Below are positions 17,907-26,531 of a stretch of 64,000 nt of DNA, in pieces (within the stretch, counting starts at the first letter, position 1; each line of letters opens with the position of its first letter). The DNA is from Sphingobium aromaticiconvertens. GTDB lineage: Bacteria; Pseudomonadota; Alphaproteobacteria; Sphingomonadales; Sphingomonadaceae. The notes under the pieces are model-generated. The model did not search any database. It was given only the letters and a program-made list of their open reading frames with translations, and was not told the origin of the DNA. The translations under genes were made by a program, and so were the position numbers. The stretch is taken from contig NZ_JBANRJ010000001.1 in assembly GCF_037154075.1 (NCBI RefSeq), positions 4,149,501 to 4,213,500 of the forward strand. The letters run 5' to 3'.

Positions 17907-18995
17907 TCAGCGCGCATCCCCGGCGATTGCGCGATAAAGGGAAGCGAAATGTGCAGTCCCTCCCTCTATCGAATAGAGCGCACGCTGGCGCATTTGCCCT
18001 TGTCGCCCCAATCTTTTCCGCAACTCTGCATCGCCCAGCAGGCGCTGCAGGGCGTCTGCGAGCGCGCCAGCCTCACCCGGAGGAACCAGAAACCCGGTTT
18101 CCCCGTCAATCACCTGTTCTGGTATCGCACCGATCAGGGTCGAGACGACCGGCAAGCCACAGGCCATGGCTTCCAATATCGACATGGGCTGGTTTTCCTG
18201 TCGCGATGGCAGGACATAGACATCGCCACGGCATAATATGGAATGGACCTCTTCCGCCCCTATCCAGCCGGTAAATTCGACCCGATCCGTCAGGCCCAGC
18301 TCATCGGCGCGCCGACGTGCGGCATCCACTTCTCCATTACCCCCGATTATCGCCCGCCACGGCAAAGCCCGCAACGCCGGCTCCGCCAGCGCCTCAAGCA
18401 GCACGTCGACGCCCTTCCGCTTGCCTACGATACCCATGAATATAAGATTGGGTGGTTCCCCCACCCCGGCCCCATCGGCCAGGGGACGATCTGCGACCCC
18501 GTTCGAGATCAGATGGACCCGCTCTGCCGGCACCTCCAGCGTTTCAATGGCAAAACGTTGCCAGTAAGTGCCCATGGTGACAACCGCATCCGCACTGCGG
18601 AAGAAGGCCCGGACCATGCGCTGGCGAAAACCGGCCAGGCCCGCATACCATTCGTCATAACCGCTCCCATGAAGGTGCAGCAACTGCCTGACGCCCAGCA
18701 ACCGGGCGCATTGCCCAAATAGCATCTTGCGCCATGTCGAGCCGCGCGGCGCAATGTTGATATGTACAATGTCCACCGCCTGCGATCGGACAAGAGCGGC
18801 GAAACGCACCAGGGCAATCGGTATGGAGGCATGATTGAAAAGTCGCCGCTCCGTCAGCCGGGTGGGTTCCAGCGAAGGACGGATCAAGCTGTGCTGTTCT
18901 GATAACGTGCGTTCGAGATTCAGCATGATACTGCCGATCCCCCCGCGCGAGGCGCTCCCTTCGGACAGAAGCATCACGACCCTGATCGGTTTCAT
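17907..18995 (-). CDS. Glycosyltransferase family 4
   Basis: About 362 residues from ATG at 18995; a TTG at 19019 would add eight residues. Motifs: SASRGGIGSIMLNLERTL at the N-terminus (GG-x-G acceptor/donor loop), LIFMGIVGKRKGVDVLLEAL near 190, IIGGNGEVDAARRRADELG, and YVLPSRQENQPMSILEAM near 275 with the E-x7-E type acidic pair. It is the third gene of a minus-strand block with the PssD/PssE-like pair 43 bases upstream. A cytoplasmic sugar transferase for the repeat unit is likely; the sugar is unknown. Confidence 0.9.
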   Translation of the reverse strand: MKPIRVVMLLSEGSASRGGIGSIMLNLERTLSEQHSLIRPSLEPTRLTERRLFNHASIPIALVRFAALVRSQAVDIVHINIAPRGSTWRKMLFGQCARLLGVRQLLHLHGSGYDEWYAGLAGFRQRMVRAFFRSADAVVTMGTYWQRFAIETLEVPAERVHLISNGVADRPLADGAGVGEPPNLIFMGIVGKRKGVDVLLEALAEPALRALPWRAIIGGNGEVDAARRRADELGLTDRVEFTGWIGAEEVHSILCRGDVYVLPSRQENQPMSILEAMACGLPVVSTLIGAIPEQVIDGETGFLVPPGEAGALADALQRLLGDAELRKRLGRQGQMRQRALYSIEGGTAHFASLYRAIAGDAR

Positions 18996-19037
18996 GCGCA
19001 GGCCAAATATCTGTGCCAATGATGCCAGTCCGTGGCG

Positions 19038-19526
19038 CTACCGCCGGCCATGCCCCAGTTCCCTGATATAAGTAACGACAGCATTCAGCAGGGCTTCGTG
19101 CGAAGGATCGAGCAATGCTTCGCCGGGGGGAACGAGATCCCTGCTGACAAGGGTCGCCATATCCTCTGCCGTGCGCGCGATATACACGCCCTCACGCCCT
19201 TCCAGCGCACCGATCGTCGCCATCTGATGATCGTTGCGATGTTCGCCGCGCGCAGCCTCTCTGGGAAACAGGATGACCGGCTTTTGCACTTTCCGGGCAT
19301 TCAGCACCGTCCCGATCCCCGCATGGGAAATGATCAGCCGGGCCTGCTTCAGCAACTGATCGAACTCGACCGGCTCTATGAAACGTTGCCATTGCATATG
19401 TTCGGGAACATAGGCGCCGTCTCCGATCTGTGCGACGAACGGCTCGCCGCTTTGCGCAGCCAACAGATCGACGATCCCAATCAGGCGATCAAACGGCAAT
19501 TGAGTGCCTACCGTAACAAGGATCAA
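19038..19526 (-). CDS. pssE: PssE-like glycosyltransferase subunit (GT28 C-terminal domain)
   Basis: 162 residues beginning MILVTVGTQLPFDRLI, the start of PssE/Alg13-type catalytic subunits. The conserved ARLIISHAGIGTVL and FPREAARGEHRNDHQM segments hold the UDP-sugar donor-binding residues. PssE works with the membrane-associated PssD to add glucuronic acid to glucosyl-PP-undecaprenol as the second step of EPS repeat assembly in rhizobia. Its ATG overlaps the stop of the pssD-like gene (ATGA at 19523-19526), as expected for an obligate pair. UDP-glucuronate would come from the dehydrogenase at 38342. Confidence 0.85.
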   Translation of the reverse strand: MILVTVGTQLPFDRLIGIVDLLAAQSGEPFVAQIGDGAYVPEHMQWQRFIEPVEFDQLLKQARLIISHAGIGTVLNARKVQKPVILFPREAARGEHRNDHQMATIGALEGREGVYIARTAEDMATLVSRDLVPPGEALLDPSHEALLNAVVTYIRELGHGRR

Positions 19527-20005
19527 AGGAGTGCCCCGACGAATTCAGGGCCGTGGCGACCTGACAACGGCGCCCATTGGGTCAGCCATCGGGACGCAAA
19601 GAACCGTGCCCATCGCCCACTCATGGATAGTCGTTCCGAATTGGCCACACTGTCCAGCCATATCGTGTGTGCGCCGCTCACCCTGCCGCAGATCAACACC
19701 AGCAGACCCGGCAATGCGCCCGTCGTAATGACGACATCGGGCCGCACTTCGCGCACCAGCCGCCAGGCATGGACGATACACCGCAGCACACGTAGCGGCC
19801 TGTTACGGTTGCTCTCTGGCAGCGCCAGCACGCCGCGAAGACCATGCCGCTCCCCAAGCTGAGGGTTGGACGTCGCGAAAACCACGGTGAATTTTTCCAG
19901 TGCGGGGCGCAGGAGCATCAGTTGCTCCCAATGCCCCCCGGCAGAGGAAGCCGCCAGAACCTTTATCTTCCGGTCGCCTTGCTGCGAACGCGCGTCCACG
20001 CCCAT
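19523..20005 (-). CDS. pssD: PssD-like glycosyltransferase subunit (Alg14 family)
   Basis: 160 residues. KVLAASSAGGHWEQLMLL at residues 15-32 is the Alg14/PssD nucleotide-fold start, and VVITTGALPGLLVLICGR around 90-107 is the conserved membrane-facing helix. IWLDSVANSERLSMSG matches the segment IxxESxARvxxLSxTG of this family. The subunit recruits PssE to the membrane. It heads the minus-strand block; a 206-base divergent gap separates it from the GT2 gene at 20212. Confidence 0.85.
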   Translation of the reverse strand: MGVDARSQQGDRKIKVLAASSAGGHWEQLMLLRPALEKFTVVFATSNPQLGERHGLRGVLALPESNRNRPLRVLRCIVHAWRLVREVRPDVVITTGALPGLLVLICGRVSGAHTIWLDSVANSERLSMSGRWARFFASRWLTQWAPLSGRHGPEFVGALL

Positions 20006-20211
20006 CCCCTTGTTGAATCCTGTCCGCTACGCGGGACGGCATAAAAGCTTCTTCGCCCGATAACCCGGAAAGCCGGTGCAACACAATCAATCTTACCGCA
20101 CCTGCGTCCTATTGAGGAACATGTGCGGCTTACCGATGGACTGAACGGCCCAAGGGACGCTAACTGCACGCCACTTGCCAATACACCGCTGCTCCAGCCG
20201 GATTTAGCCTA

Positions 20212-21234
20212 ATGTCGGATTCTACCAATATTCTCATCATTCTCGTCAACTGGAACGGCTGGCGCGACAGCATCGCCTGTATCCGGTCCTGCCTGATGCT
20301 GGATCAGCCCGGGATACGGATCATGCTCTGCGACAATGAGTCGGGGGATGGGTCGGTGGAAAAAATTCTCGACTGGGCCGAGGGGCGATGCCCTGCCCCG
20401 GATGCCATGTCGCCTATCCCGCTTGGCATGCGGCGTCCCGATGGCGTCGCACTGCTCGATCGCAAGCAGGCGGAGGATGGAGCGGATGGTGATGGCGCCC
20501 AGTTGCTGATCGTGCCGACGGGCGGCAATCTTGGTTTCGCCGGAGGGAATAATATAGGCCTGCGCTGGGCCATGGCGCGCGGCTGCGACCATGCCTGGCT
20601 GCTCAACAATGACACGGTCGTTCGATCCGATGCGTTGTCCATGCTGGTGCGGACGATGGAGTGCGACCCGTCGCCCGGTATTTGCGGATCTGTCATCCTG
20701 GACTTCGAATATCCCGACCGCATTCAGGCGATCGCAGGCGCCATGCAGCGCAATACGCTCCAGGGACGCCATATCGGCACGGGCCTGCCATTGGCCAGCG
20801 CAACCCAGACCTCGCCTCAATCCCTTTTACGAAAGGGAGAATTTCTCTATCCTATCGGCGCCTCCATTCTTGTCAGTCGCCCGTTCCTGGAACAAGTCGG
20901 TCTTATGAATGAAGCCTATTTCCTTTATTATGAGGAAAGCGACTGGATATTGCGGAGCCAGGGCCTGTTCCGGGCGACCATCGCGCCGGAAAGCCTCGTC
21001 TATCATCATATGGGTGCCAGCACCGGTTATTCGCAGGACGGCGTTTCGGCGCGGGCGCTGGGCTATCTGTATCGCAGCCGCCTGCTGGCAGCGCGTCTTC
21101 ATGCGCCCAACAGATTGCCGATGGTAGTCGCTCGCATGCTTTGGGAAGCGGCACGGGGGCTGTTAAGCGGCCAGCGCGCCCGCACCAGCGCTGTGCTCAA
21201 TGCGCTTGGCGGCCGCGTCCGCCCGCCCATTTGA
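20212..21234 (+). CDS. Glycosyltransferase family 2 (rhamnosyltransferase-like)
   Basis: 340 residues. ILIILVNWNGWRDSIACI, LCDNESGDGS, NLGFAGGNNIGLRWAM and HAWLLNNDTVV form the pattern of WbbL-type GT2 enzymes, many of which transfer rhamnose; NND replaces the usual DxD. YYEESDWILRSQGLF near residue 240 holds the acidic catalytic region. The last 38 bases overlap, tail to tail, the acyltransferase gene on the other strand. It stands alone on the plus strand between two minus-strand units. Confidence 0.88.
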   Translation: MSDSTNILIILVNWNGWRDSIACIRSCLMLDQPGIRIMLCDNESGDGSVEKILDWAEGRCPAPDAMSPIPLGMRRPDGVALLDRKQAEDGADGDGAQLLIVPTGGNLGFAGGNNIGLRWAMARGCDHAWLLNNDTVVRSDALSMLVRTMECDPSPGICGSVILDFEYPDRIQAIAGAMQRNTLQGRHIGTGLPLASATQTSPQSLLRKGEFLYPIGASILVSRPFLEQVGLMNEAYFLYYEESDWILRSQGLFRATIAPESLVYHHMGASTGYSQDGVSARALGYLYRSRLLAARLHAPNRLPMVVARMLWEAARGLLSGQRARTSAVLNALGGRVRPPI

Positions 21235-22300
21235 CCCGCCGTCCCAACCGAAGCAACGGGCGCTCCGCCAGGGCATAAACCGGCACACTGATCAGGATCG
21301 CTATCGCCGCGAAAAGAACGGGTATCAGGGGCTGCACGACCCATCCTTCCAATTTGGGCAGGGCAAAGCGCAGCAGCGCCGACAGGATCGTTGTGTGGAT
21401 AAGATACATCGTAAAGCTTGCGTCGCCAAGCGCGCCCAGCCAGGCGGGCGCGGCAAGGCGCCCCTCTCGTTCCAACGTCACGACCGCCAGCAGCAGCACC
21501 GCAAAGGCAAGCGCAAAGGCGAAGGATTCGGGAAATCCGGTGATCCAACCGCCATGCGCGCCAAAAGCGGCCGCAATCAGCAGCATCAGCCCCAGAAAGG
21601 CAGCGCTCCATGCCATGCGAATCCCGATGTGGCCCCACAGCATCGCCACCGCCATTCCGATCAGAAATTCCGTATTGAGCAGATCGAACGCCACACTGAA
21701 AAGCGTCGGCACACCAGCCCCACGGGACTGGTGATACACGAGCATCACTGCAAGCCACAGGATCATGGCCACCACGCCGACCCGACGGGACAGAAGCAAC
21801 AGCGCGAACATCAGGTAAAAGAACAGTTCGTGGAAGAGGGTCCACGCAACCTGAAGCGGCGGCGGGTCCGAGGTAAAGCGAATGAGGGAAAAGGCCGTCA
21901 GCAGATTGGCGGAGGACAATGGCACCTCCTGCCGGCCCAGGCTCAGGCCGATCAGAGCCAGAAAACCCAGCAGATAGACCCAATAGATCGGATAGATGCG
22001 AATCGCGCGCCGCCAGAGATAAGCCCCCACCCGGTCGGGACGTCCCAAATCGGCACGGTGAGCGGAAAAAATAATGAAGCCACTCAGCACGAAGAAAAAA
22101 TCAACGCCGTGCCGGCCCAACTCTCCCCAACCGCCCCACATCAGCGCGTTACCGTAGCGCGGCAGCGCGAACATTGTGGATGCATGGTGAAAAACCACCA
22201 GGGCAGCGGCGAGCGCTCGCCCGGCCTGGACCGTCGTCAGCACCGTTGAATTCCGTGAGGCCTGCGCTCCGCCGACAAGTGGCTCAGCAAGTGCGTGCAT
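21197..22300 (-). CDS. OafA/ExoZ-type acyltransferase (acyltransferase family 3)
   Basis: About 367 residues from ATG at 22300 (MHALAEPL); ATG at 22327 is an alternative. TVQAGRALAAALVVFHHAS contains the essential histidine pair region of the family, followed by GVDFFFVLSGFIIF, LWRRAIRIYPIYW and about ten helices. It probably O-acylates the polysaccharide or its lipid-linked unit. The 3' end overlaps the GT2 gene at 20212 by 38 bases in convergent orientation. Confidence 0.88.
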   Translation of the reverse strand: MHALAEPLVGGAQASRNSTVLTTVQAGRALAAALVVFHHASTMFALPRYGNALMWGGWGELGRHGVDFFFVLSGFIIFSAHRADLGRPDRVGAYLWRRAIRIYPIYWVYLLGFLALIGLSLGRQEVPLSSANLLTAFSLIRFTSDPPPLQVAWTLFHELFFYLMFALLLLSRRVGVVAMILWLAVMLVYHQSRGAGVPTLFSVAFDLLNTEFLIGMAVAMLWGHIGIRMAWSAAFLGLMLLIAAAFGAHGGWITGFPESFAFALAFAVLLLAVVTLEREGRLAAPAWLGALGDASFTMYLIHTTILSALLRFALPKLEGWVVQPLIPVLFAAIAILISVPVYALAERPLLRLGRRVKWAGGRGRQAH

Positions 22301-22573
22301 CAGGTCTTCGCCACAGGGACGGAACACGCTGCGATATTGTGTCGCCCATCGTTACCGCAACCGTCGAATCCAACAGTCATGCTCGTGCCGCGAACACTCA
22401 ACTTCAACACGCTCATCAGCGTCCCTACCATGATTCTGTCGACAATCTGTTACCCTGAATAAAGACGTAAATCTCAACCCAAGCCAAAATGAGACATGAT
22501 TCGTCGCATATCTTTTTGACCTGAGCGATGTCTTCCCATAATCGAGCGCTGCGTTCTTGGGAATGTTTCACGC

Positions 22574-23653
22574 ATGAAGGTATATCACGGACCATCTGCC
22601 GACAGGATCGGCGAGAATCGGCTGCGCCTCATGCTGGTGATTGCAGGCACTTGTATGCTGGTTCTGCTGTGCTTCGCCGCCGCCCTGCATGACTGGAGCG
22701 ACTTTCCTGCTTCCGCTCGACGTGGCTTTGGCGGTGCATCCATCAATGGCGCGCCTATCAACGATCGTCCACCGGAGATTAAGCCGATTTCCGACCCCGG
22801 CGCGCTGCGAACGGTGAACAAGGACGAGGCGGTCCGGATCAACGCGGCCCTGCCGCTGTCCCACTTGCCCAATCCAGCGGCGACATCATTCTATCTGCCG
22901 ATCGGCGATGGTCGCGCCTTCCTCAGCGCGATCAATTGTATGACGAGCGCCATCTATTATGAAGCGGCAAGCGAAAGTGACGATGGCCAGCGTGCGGTCG
23001 GCCAGGTCGTGCTCAACCGGGTTCGCCATCCCGCCTTTCCCAACAGCGTATGCGGCGTCGTCTTTCAAGGATCGGAACGCAGAACAGGCTGCCAGTTCAG
23101 CTTCACCTGCGATGGATCACTCGCCCGCATACCGTCCGTTCAGGGCTGGGCACGGGCACGACGCATCGCAAGCGAAGTGTTGGCCGGGCATGTTTTCGCG
23201 CCCGTCGGCTGGGCCACCCATTATCACACCGATTGGGTCGCCCCTTATTGGGCGCCGACCCTGACCAAAATTTCCGTCATCGGCGCCCATATATTCTACC
23301 GCTGGCCCGATAACTGGGGACGGCCGGGCGCTTTTTCCCAGGCATATGCGGGCGCGGAACCAGACATCACGCGCATGCCTTCAACGGGGCAAGGCGATGA
23401 AGCCGAAGGGTTGAATCCCGACTTGGCATCGGCACCGCGCGCCGAACGCGCCATCATACCGCTCAATGGCCAGCCCGTGCCCGAAACGGTGCCCCTGTTC
23501 AGCAAGGCGCGCATGCCGGATACCGCCATTCCTGCCTCGGCGGGGCCTGCGTCGGTGGGAATCGCCAACCGCTGGATCATCCCCAGCCACTCCACGCCAT
23601 CCGCCCACCCGGCGCCACTCTCTCCTATTCCACCATCCGCCGCGCCGCGATAA
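22574..23653 (+). CDS. Cell wall hydrolase, SleB type, membrane-anchored
   Basis: 359 residues. An N-terminal helix (residues about 18-38) anchors the protein. The SleB hydrolase domain lies at about 115-245: SAIYYEAASESDDGQRAVGQ with the likely catalytic glutamate E130, then VVLNRVRHPAFPNSVCGVV, CQFSFTCDG and ATHYHTDWVAPYW. This family cleaves peptidoglycan (lytic transglycosylase/amidase-like activity, first described for spore cortex) and is common as one or more paralogues in non-sporulating alphaproteobacteria. The C-terminal 100 residues are proline/alanine-rich and poorly conserved. Likely role: wall remodelling, perhaps to make room for envelope-spanning complexes. Confidence 0.87.
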   Translation: MKVYHGPSADRIGENRLRLMLVIAGTCMLVLLCFAAALHDWSDFPASARRGFGGASINGAPINDRPPEIKPISDPGALRTVNKDEAVRINAALPLSHLPNPAATSFYLPIGDGRAFLSAINCMTSAIYYEAASESDDGQRAVGQVVLNRVRHPAFPNSVCGVVFQGSERRTGCQFSFTCDGSLARIPSVQGWARARRIASEVLAGHVFAPVGWATHYHTDWVAPYWAPTLTKISVIGAHIFYRWPDNWGRPGAFSQAYAGAEPDITRMPSTGQGDEAEGLNPDLASAPRAERAIIPLNGQPVPETVPLFSKARMPDTAIPASAGPASVGIANRWIIPSHSTPSAHPAPLSPIPPSAAPR

Positions 23654-23732
23654 AAAGCTGACACGGGTCGGCGAGCAGGCGGAGCCTGGGGCATTGTCTC
23701 AATTTTAATCTCTACCCTTTAGGGTCGCCAGC

Positions 23733-24131
23733 ATGGCTCTGGTCGATCTATATGTACAATATCTCGAAACCCTGGTCCGGTTCTTCGGCGCCAGCCATAC
23801 CATCATGCATGTCCATGCCGGTTTGGCTATCTATCTGGGCAGCCAGTTGCTGCTGCGTGACCGCCGCGCATCCGTCATCGCGCTGAAAATCGTCCTGGCG
23901 GTAGCCATAGGCCATGAGTGTATCGAACGGCTCTATTATGGGAGTTGGCGATGGAATGATACATTGGCGGATATAGGCCTCACGCTGCTTTGGCCTGCCG
24001 CCATCACCGCTTCCGGTCTGTACCGCCGACGGCGCTGGCGCCTTGCCGAGCGCGGCACGCGAGTCTTTCACGCTGTCGCCGCCCAGTCCCAATCATCAGG
24101 TGCCGCAGCATCCGCCCGAAAAGGCGCGTGA
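23733..24131 (+). CDS. Small membrane protein of unknown function
   Basis: 132 residues with three predicted helices (about 18-38, 45-62 and 76-95) and a basic, alanine-rich tail. HVHAGLAIYLGSQLL and AIGHECIERLYYG contain conserved-looking histidines and acids within membrane segments. I do not recognise a named family. It follows the SleB gene by 80 bases on the same strand and ends next to a 108-bp interspersed repeat. Confidence 0.65.
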   Translation: MALVDLYVQYLETLVRFFGASHTIMHVHAGLAIYLGSQLLLRDRRASVIALKIVLAVAIGHECIERLYYGSWRWNDTLADIGLTLLWPAAITASGLYRRRRWRLAERGTRVFHAVAAQSQSSGAAASARKGA

Positions 24132-24143
24132 TTCGAGGCCATG

Positions 24144-24251
24144 TTCTCAAGCAAGCTGCGTTAAATCTGACGCAGATCGCTTGCTCTAGTTTTTTGTGGC
24201 CGCATCGCTTTTGCGAAAAACCGGTGCCCATTTTTCGCACAATGCTCTAAA
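24144..24251 (-). repeat. Interspersed palindromic repeat, copy B (about 108 bp)
   Basis: In reverse complement this copy aligns almost end to end with the copy at 43934-44039: shared blocks include TTTAGAGCA, CCGGTTTTTCGCAAAA, GATTTAACGCAGCTTGCT. Internal dyads (GCGAAAAA / TTTTTCGC) could form two adjacent hairpins in RNA. It lies between a membrane protein gene (+) and a Rap1a-like gene (-), so it may also serve as a bidirectional transcript end. Confidence 0.8.
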
Positions 24252-24256
24252 ATGCA

Positions 24257-24751
24257 TCAAGGTTTGGGATTTTCCGCCTTCCGATCCGGTGCCGGAGCGG
24301 GAGCCGGAGCGCTCGGCACGGAACAGACATAGGTCTGCTTGAGCGCGACAGCGACCACAGAGGCCGCCTGCCCCCCTCCATTTTGGGGATAAGCCGTCAG
24401 ATAGGTCAAAAACGCTCGCCGCAGATCAGACTGGGCGTTCCCCCCATTGATGCAGAACTCTTTCTCGCCAAGCCAGATTTCGTAGGCCTTCATGGTATCA
24501 TGCACGGCCGCGACATAGGCGTAACAATATGAAATCGCGGCCGGACTGCTGTCGTTACAGCGCTTTGCCAGATCATTGGCGGTGAGATACCCGTTCTCTC
24601 CAGCGCTTTGCCCCGGAGCAGGCCTGGGCGGCGACGAAGGTGGTGACAGTGGCGGCGATGACAGTGGCTGCGGCGGTAGCGGCGCTGACGGCACCTGATC
24701 GGCAGCGAGGGATGCGACGGCCGAAAAAAACGCGATGGCGGGCAGGATCAC
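24257..24751 (-). CDS. Rap1a/Tai-like periplasmic protein
   Basis: 164 residues with a signal peptide (about 1-17), a long proline/serine linker (20-50) and a C-terminal domain with GYLTANDLAKRC, ISYCYAYVAAVHDTM, EFCINGG and VAVALKQTYVC. The conserved cysteines and this order of motifs fit the Rap1a/Tai immunity fold first described for type VI amidase effectors. No effector or type VI gene is nearby, so an immunity role here is doubtful; the fold is also widespread as a housekeeping secreted domain. Confidence 0.65.
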   Translation of the reverse strand: MILPAIAFFSAVASLAADQVPSAPLPPQPLSSPPLSPPSSPPRPAPGQSAGENGYLTANDLAKRCNDSSPAAISYCYAYVAAVHDTMKAYEIWLGEKEFCINGGNAQSDLRRAFLTYLTAYPQNGGGQAASVVAVALKQTYVCSVPSAPAPAPAPDRKAENPKP

Positions 24752-24797
24752 GGGAATCTCCAGGAAGATGCAGTGGCGGCAGTCTTTGAAGCTGTCG

Positions 24798-25640
24798 TTA
24801 AATCTGCGGCTCCGACATGATGGCCTGCTCCGTCCGCTGATCCGAAACCGTAGTGGAAAATATCTGCTGCTCGGTTCCTTCGAGATACAAAGCCGTCAAG
24901 ATGCCGGTCCTATACGCTCCGGTATCCACCCCTATCCGGTTGCCCATTTTTTCGACTTCTGCCGAAATACTGTGACCATGCACGATGACAGCGCCATGAT
25001 TGCTCCGGTCGCCAAGGAATTCGTCGCGAATCCATAGCAGATCGGAGCGTTTTTGCTGTTTCAACGGCACGCCCGGACGAATCCCGGCATGGCAGAAGAA
25101 ATAATCCCCTGATCGTGCAGAGAGCGGGCGCGTCCCAAGCCAGTGCAACCATTTGGAAGGAATAGCCCGCGCCGTCTTTTCGGCATAGCCTTCGCAATCG
25201 CTACCGCGTGCTGGCGGTTCAATGCCGAAGCTTTTCAACGTTGCGTCACCGCCGATACGCATCCAGGCGCGAAACATGCCCGGTTCGCCATTGATCGCAC
25301 GCAACATCAGCTCCTCATGGTTTCCCAAAAGTACGATCAGATTATCGGTTCGGCGATGAATGTCATAGACATGCTCGATGACTCTCGCCGACGCGTCGCC
25401 ACGATCCACCAGATCGCCGAGCAAAATGACGTGCTGGGACCGTACAGCGGGCAGACTGTGGCTATGTTCTTCAATCCGACCAAGCAGCTCCGTCAACAGA
25501 TCGTAGCGGCCATGAACATCGCCGATTACATATATCCGCTCCCCATCGGCCGTGCGAGGCCTCCGGGACGCATGCCTCTGAGGCATCACCGCATTGCGCA
25601 ACCGACCAAATACCACCCGAACTCCGTCCCTTGATCGCAT
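24798..25640 (-). CDS. Metallophosphoesterase (serine/threonine phosphatase / Ap4A hydrolase-like)
   Basis: 280 residues. The two-metal phosphoesterase motifs are complete: YVIGDVHGRYDLL (D41, H43), ILLGDLVDRG (D76), LLGNHEE (N107, H108), and later CHAG and VHGHS histidines. This set defines bacterial PPP-type phosphatases such as PrpA and symmetrical Ap4A hydrolases. The gene stands alone, divergent from the export gene at 25914 with about 270 bases between. The substrate, whether phosphoprotein or dinucleotide, cannot be told from the sequence. Confidence 0.87.
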   Translation of the reverse strand: MRSRDGVRVVFGRLRNAVMPQRHASRRPRTADGERIYVIGDVHGRYDLLTELLGRIEEHSHSLPAVRSQHVILLGDLVDRGDASARVIEHVYDIHRRTDNLIVLLGNHEELMLRAINGEPGMFRAWMRIGGDATLKSFGIEPPARGSDCEGYAEKTARAIPSKWLHWLGTRPLSARSGDYFFCHAGIRPGVPLKQQKRSDLLWIRDEFLGDRSNHGAVIVHGHSISAEVEKMGNRIGVDTGAYRTGILTALYLEGTEQQIFSTTVSDQRTEQAIMSEPQI

Positions 25641-25913
25641 GAAAGAAACGCAAACCCCATATCAACCGGGGTCAAACACACCTCATCATAACATGGATAC
25701 CTATCGCAAGGCGCTTTGCAACCAGCGCTTATGCGAACGCGGATGCCCTGAGCACTGCAGATATTTGCCGAAAACGCTCAGCCTTCGACCGAACGTTGCA
25801 TATATCAGGCCTGTCGGACAGAACCATCCCAGGTTAGATAGTTACCGCGCTTGCCGCGCTCCTGCAGGCTGTATATGCAAAATTTATTGTCAAAGCAATC
25901 TGGGAAGCTGTGC

Positions 25914-26489
25914 ATGAAATTCAAATGGCTCTTGGCCGCGCTGCTGGGCCTGCTGGTGGCAGCCTGCGCTCCAAATGCGGCGTTAATGAGCGAAACCGGC
26001 CCGCGTTACACCGCGGAACAAAGTGGCCCTGAGGACTATAAGCTTGGATCAGGTGACAAGGTTCGCCTGACGGTGTTCAATGAAGCAACATTGTCGGGAG
26101 AGTTTTCGGTAAGTTCGACCGGTGCGCTATCATTTCCATTGATTGGCGATGTTGCGGCAAATAATCGCACCATTCAGGAAATCACCCAGGAAACCCAGAA
26201 AAGGCTGGCCGATGGATATCTCAGGGATCCAAAAGTCAACATAGAGGTCGTGACATATCGCCCCTTCTTCATTCTGGGCGAAGTGAAATCGCCAGGCCAA
26301 TATCCTTATTCGACCAGCATGACGGTACTCAATGCGATTGCAACGGCTCAAGGGTTTTCGCCGCGCGCAGAACGGAAAGTCGCTTATATCCGTCGTGCTG
26401 GCGCAGCCCAAGAAGAGTCATTTCGCCTGACTCCGGACTTGCGCGTATCACCAGGCGACACCATCCGCATAGGCGAGCGTTACTTCTAA
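25914..26489 (+). CDS. Outer-membrane polysaccharide export lipoprotein (OPX, Wza/GumB-like)
   Basis: 192 residues from ATG at 25914 (GGGAAG ribosome site). The signal peptide ends LLVAACAP, a clear lipobox. EDYKLGSGDKVRLTVFNEATLSGEFSV (poly-export domain, shown by its first 12 residues EDYKLGSGDKVR) spans about 45-115, followed by an SLBB-like part with FFILGEVKSPGQYPY near 115-129. At this size it matches the short OPX class (GumB, GelD) that works with a separate outer-membrane protein rather than forming the complete Wza channel. It starts a plus-strand unit with a secreted unknown and a beta-barrel. Confidence 0.9.
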   Translation: MKFKWLLAALLGLLVAACAPNAALMSETGPRYTAEQSGPEDYKLGSGDKVRLTVFNEATLSGEFSVSSTGALSFPLIGDVAANNRTIQEITQETQKRLADGYLRDPKVNIEVVTYRPFFILGEVKSPGQYPYSTSMTVLNAIATAQGFSPRAERKVAYIRRAGAAQEESFRLTPDLRVSPGDTIRIGERYF

Positions 26490-26531
26490 GCCATTATATA
26501 ATCTAAAGAAATTAAAAGGGGGGAAGGTCAA

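Noticed and set aside
21200..22249. A 349-codon plus-strand frame opposite the acyltransferase gene
   Set aside because: Low-complexity Gln/Arg/His translation typical of antisense to a membrane protein; the acyltransferase on the other strand has clear motifs.
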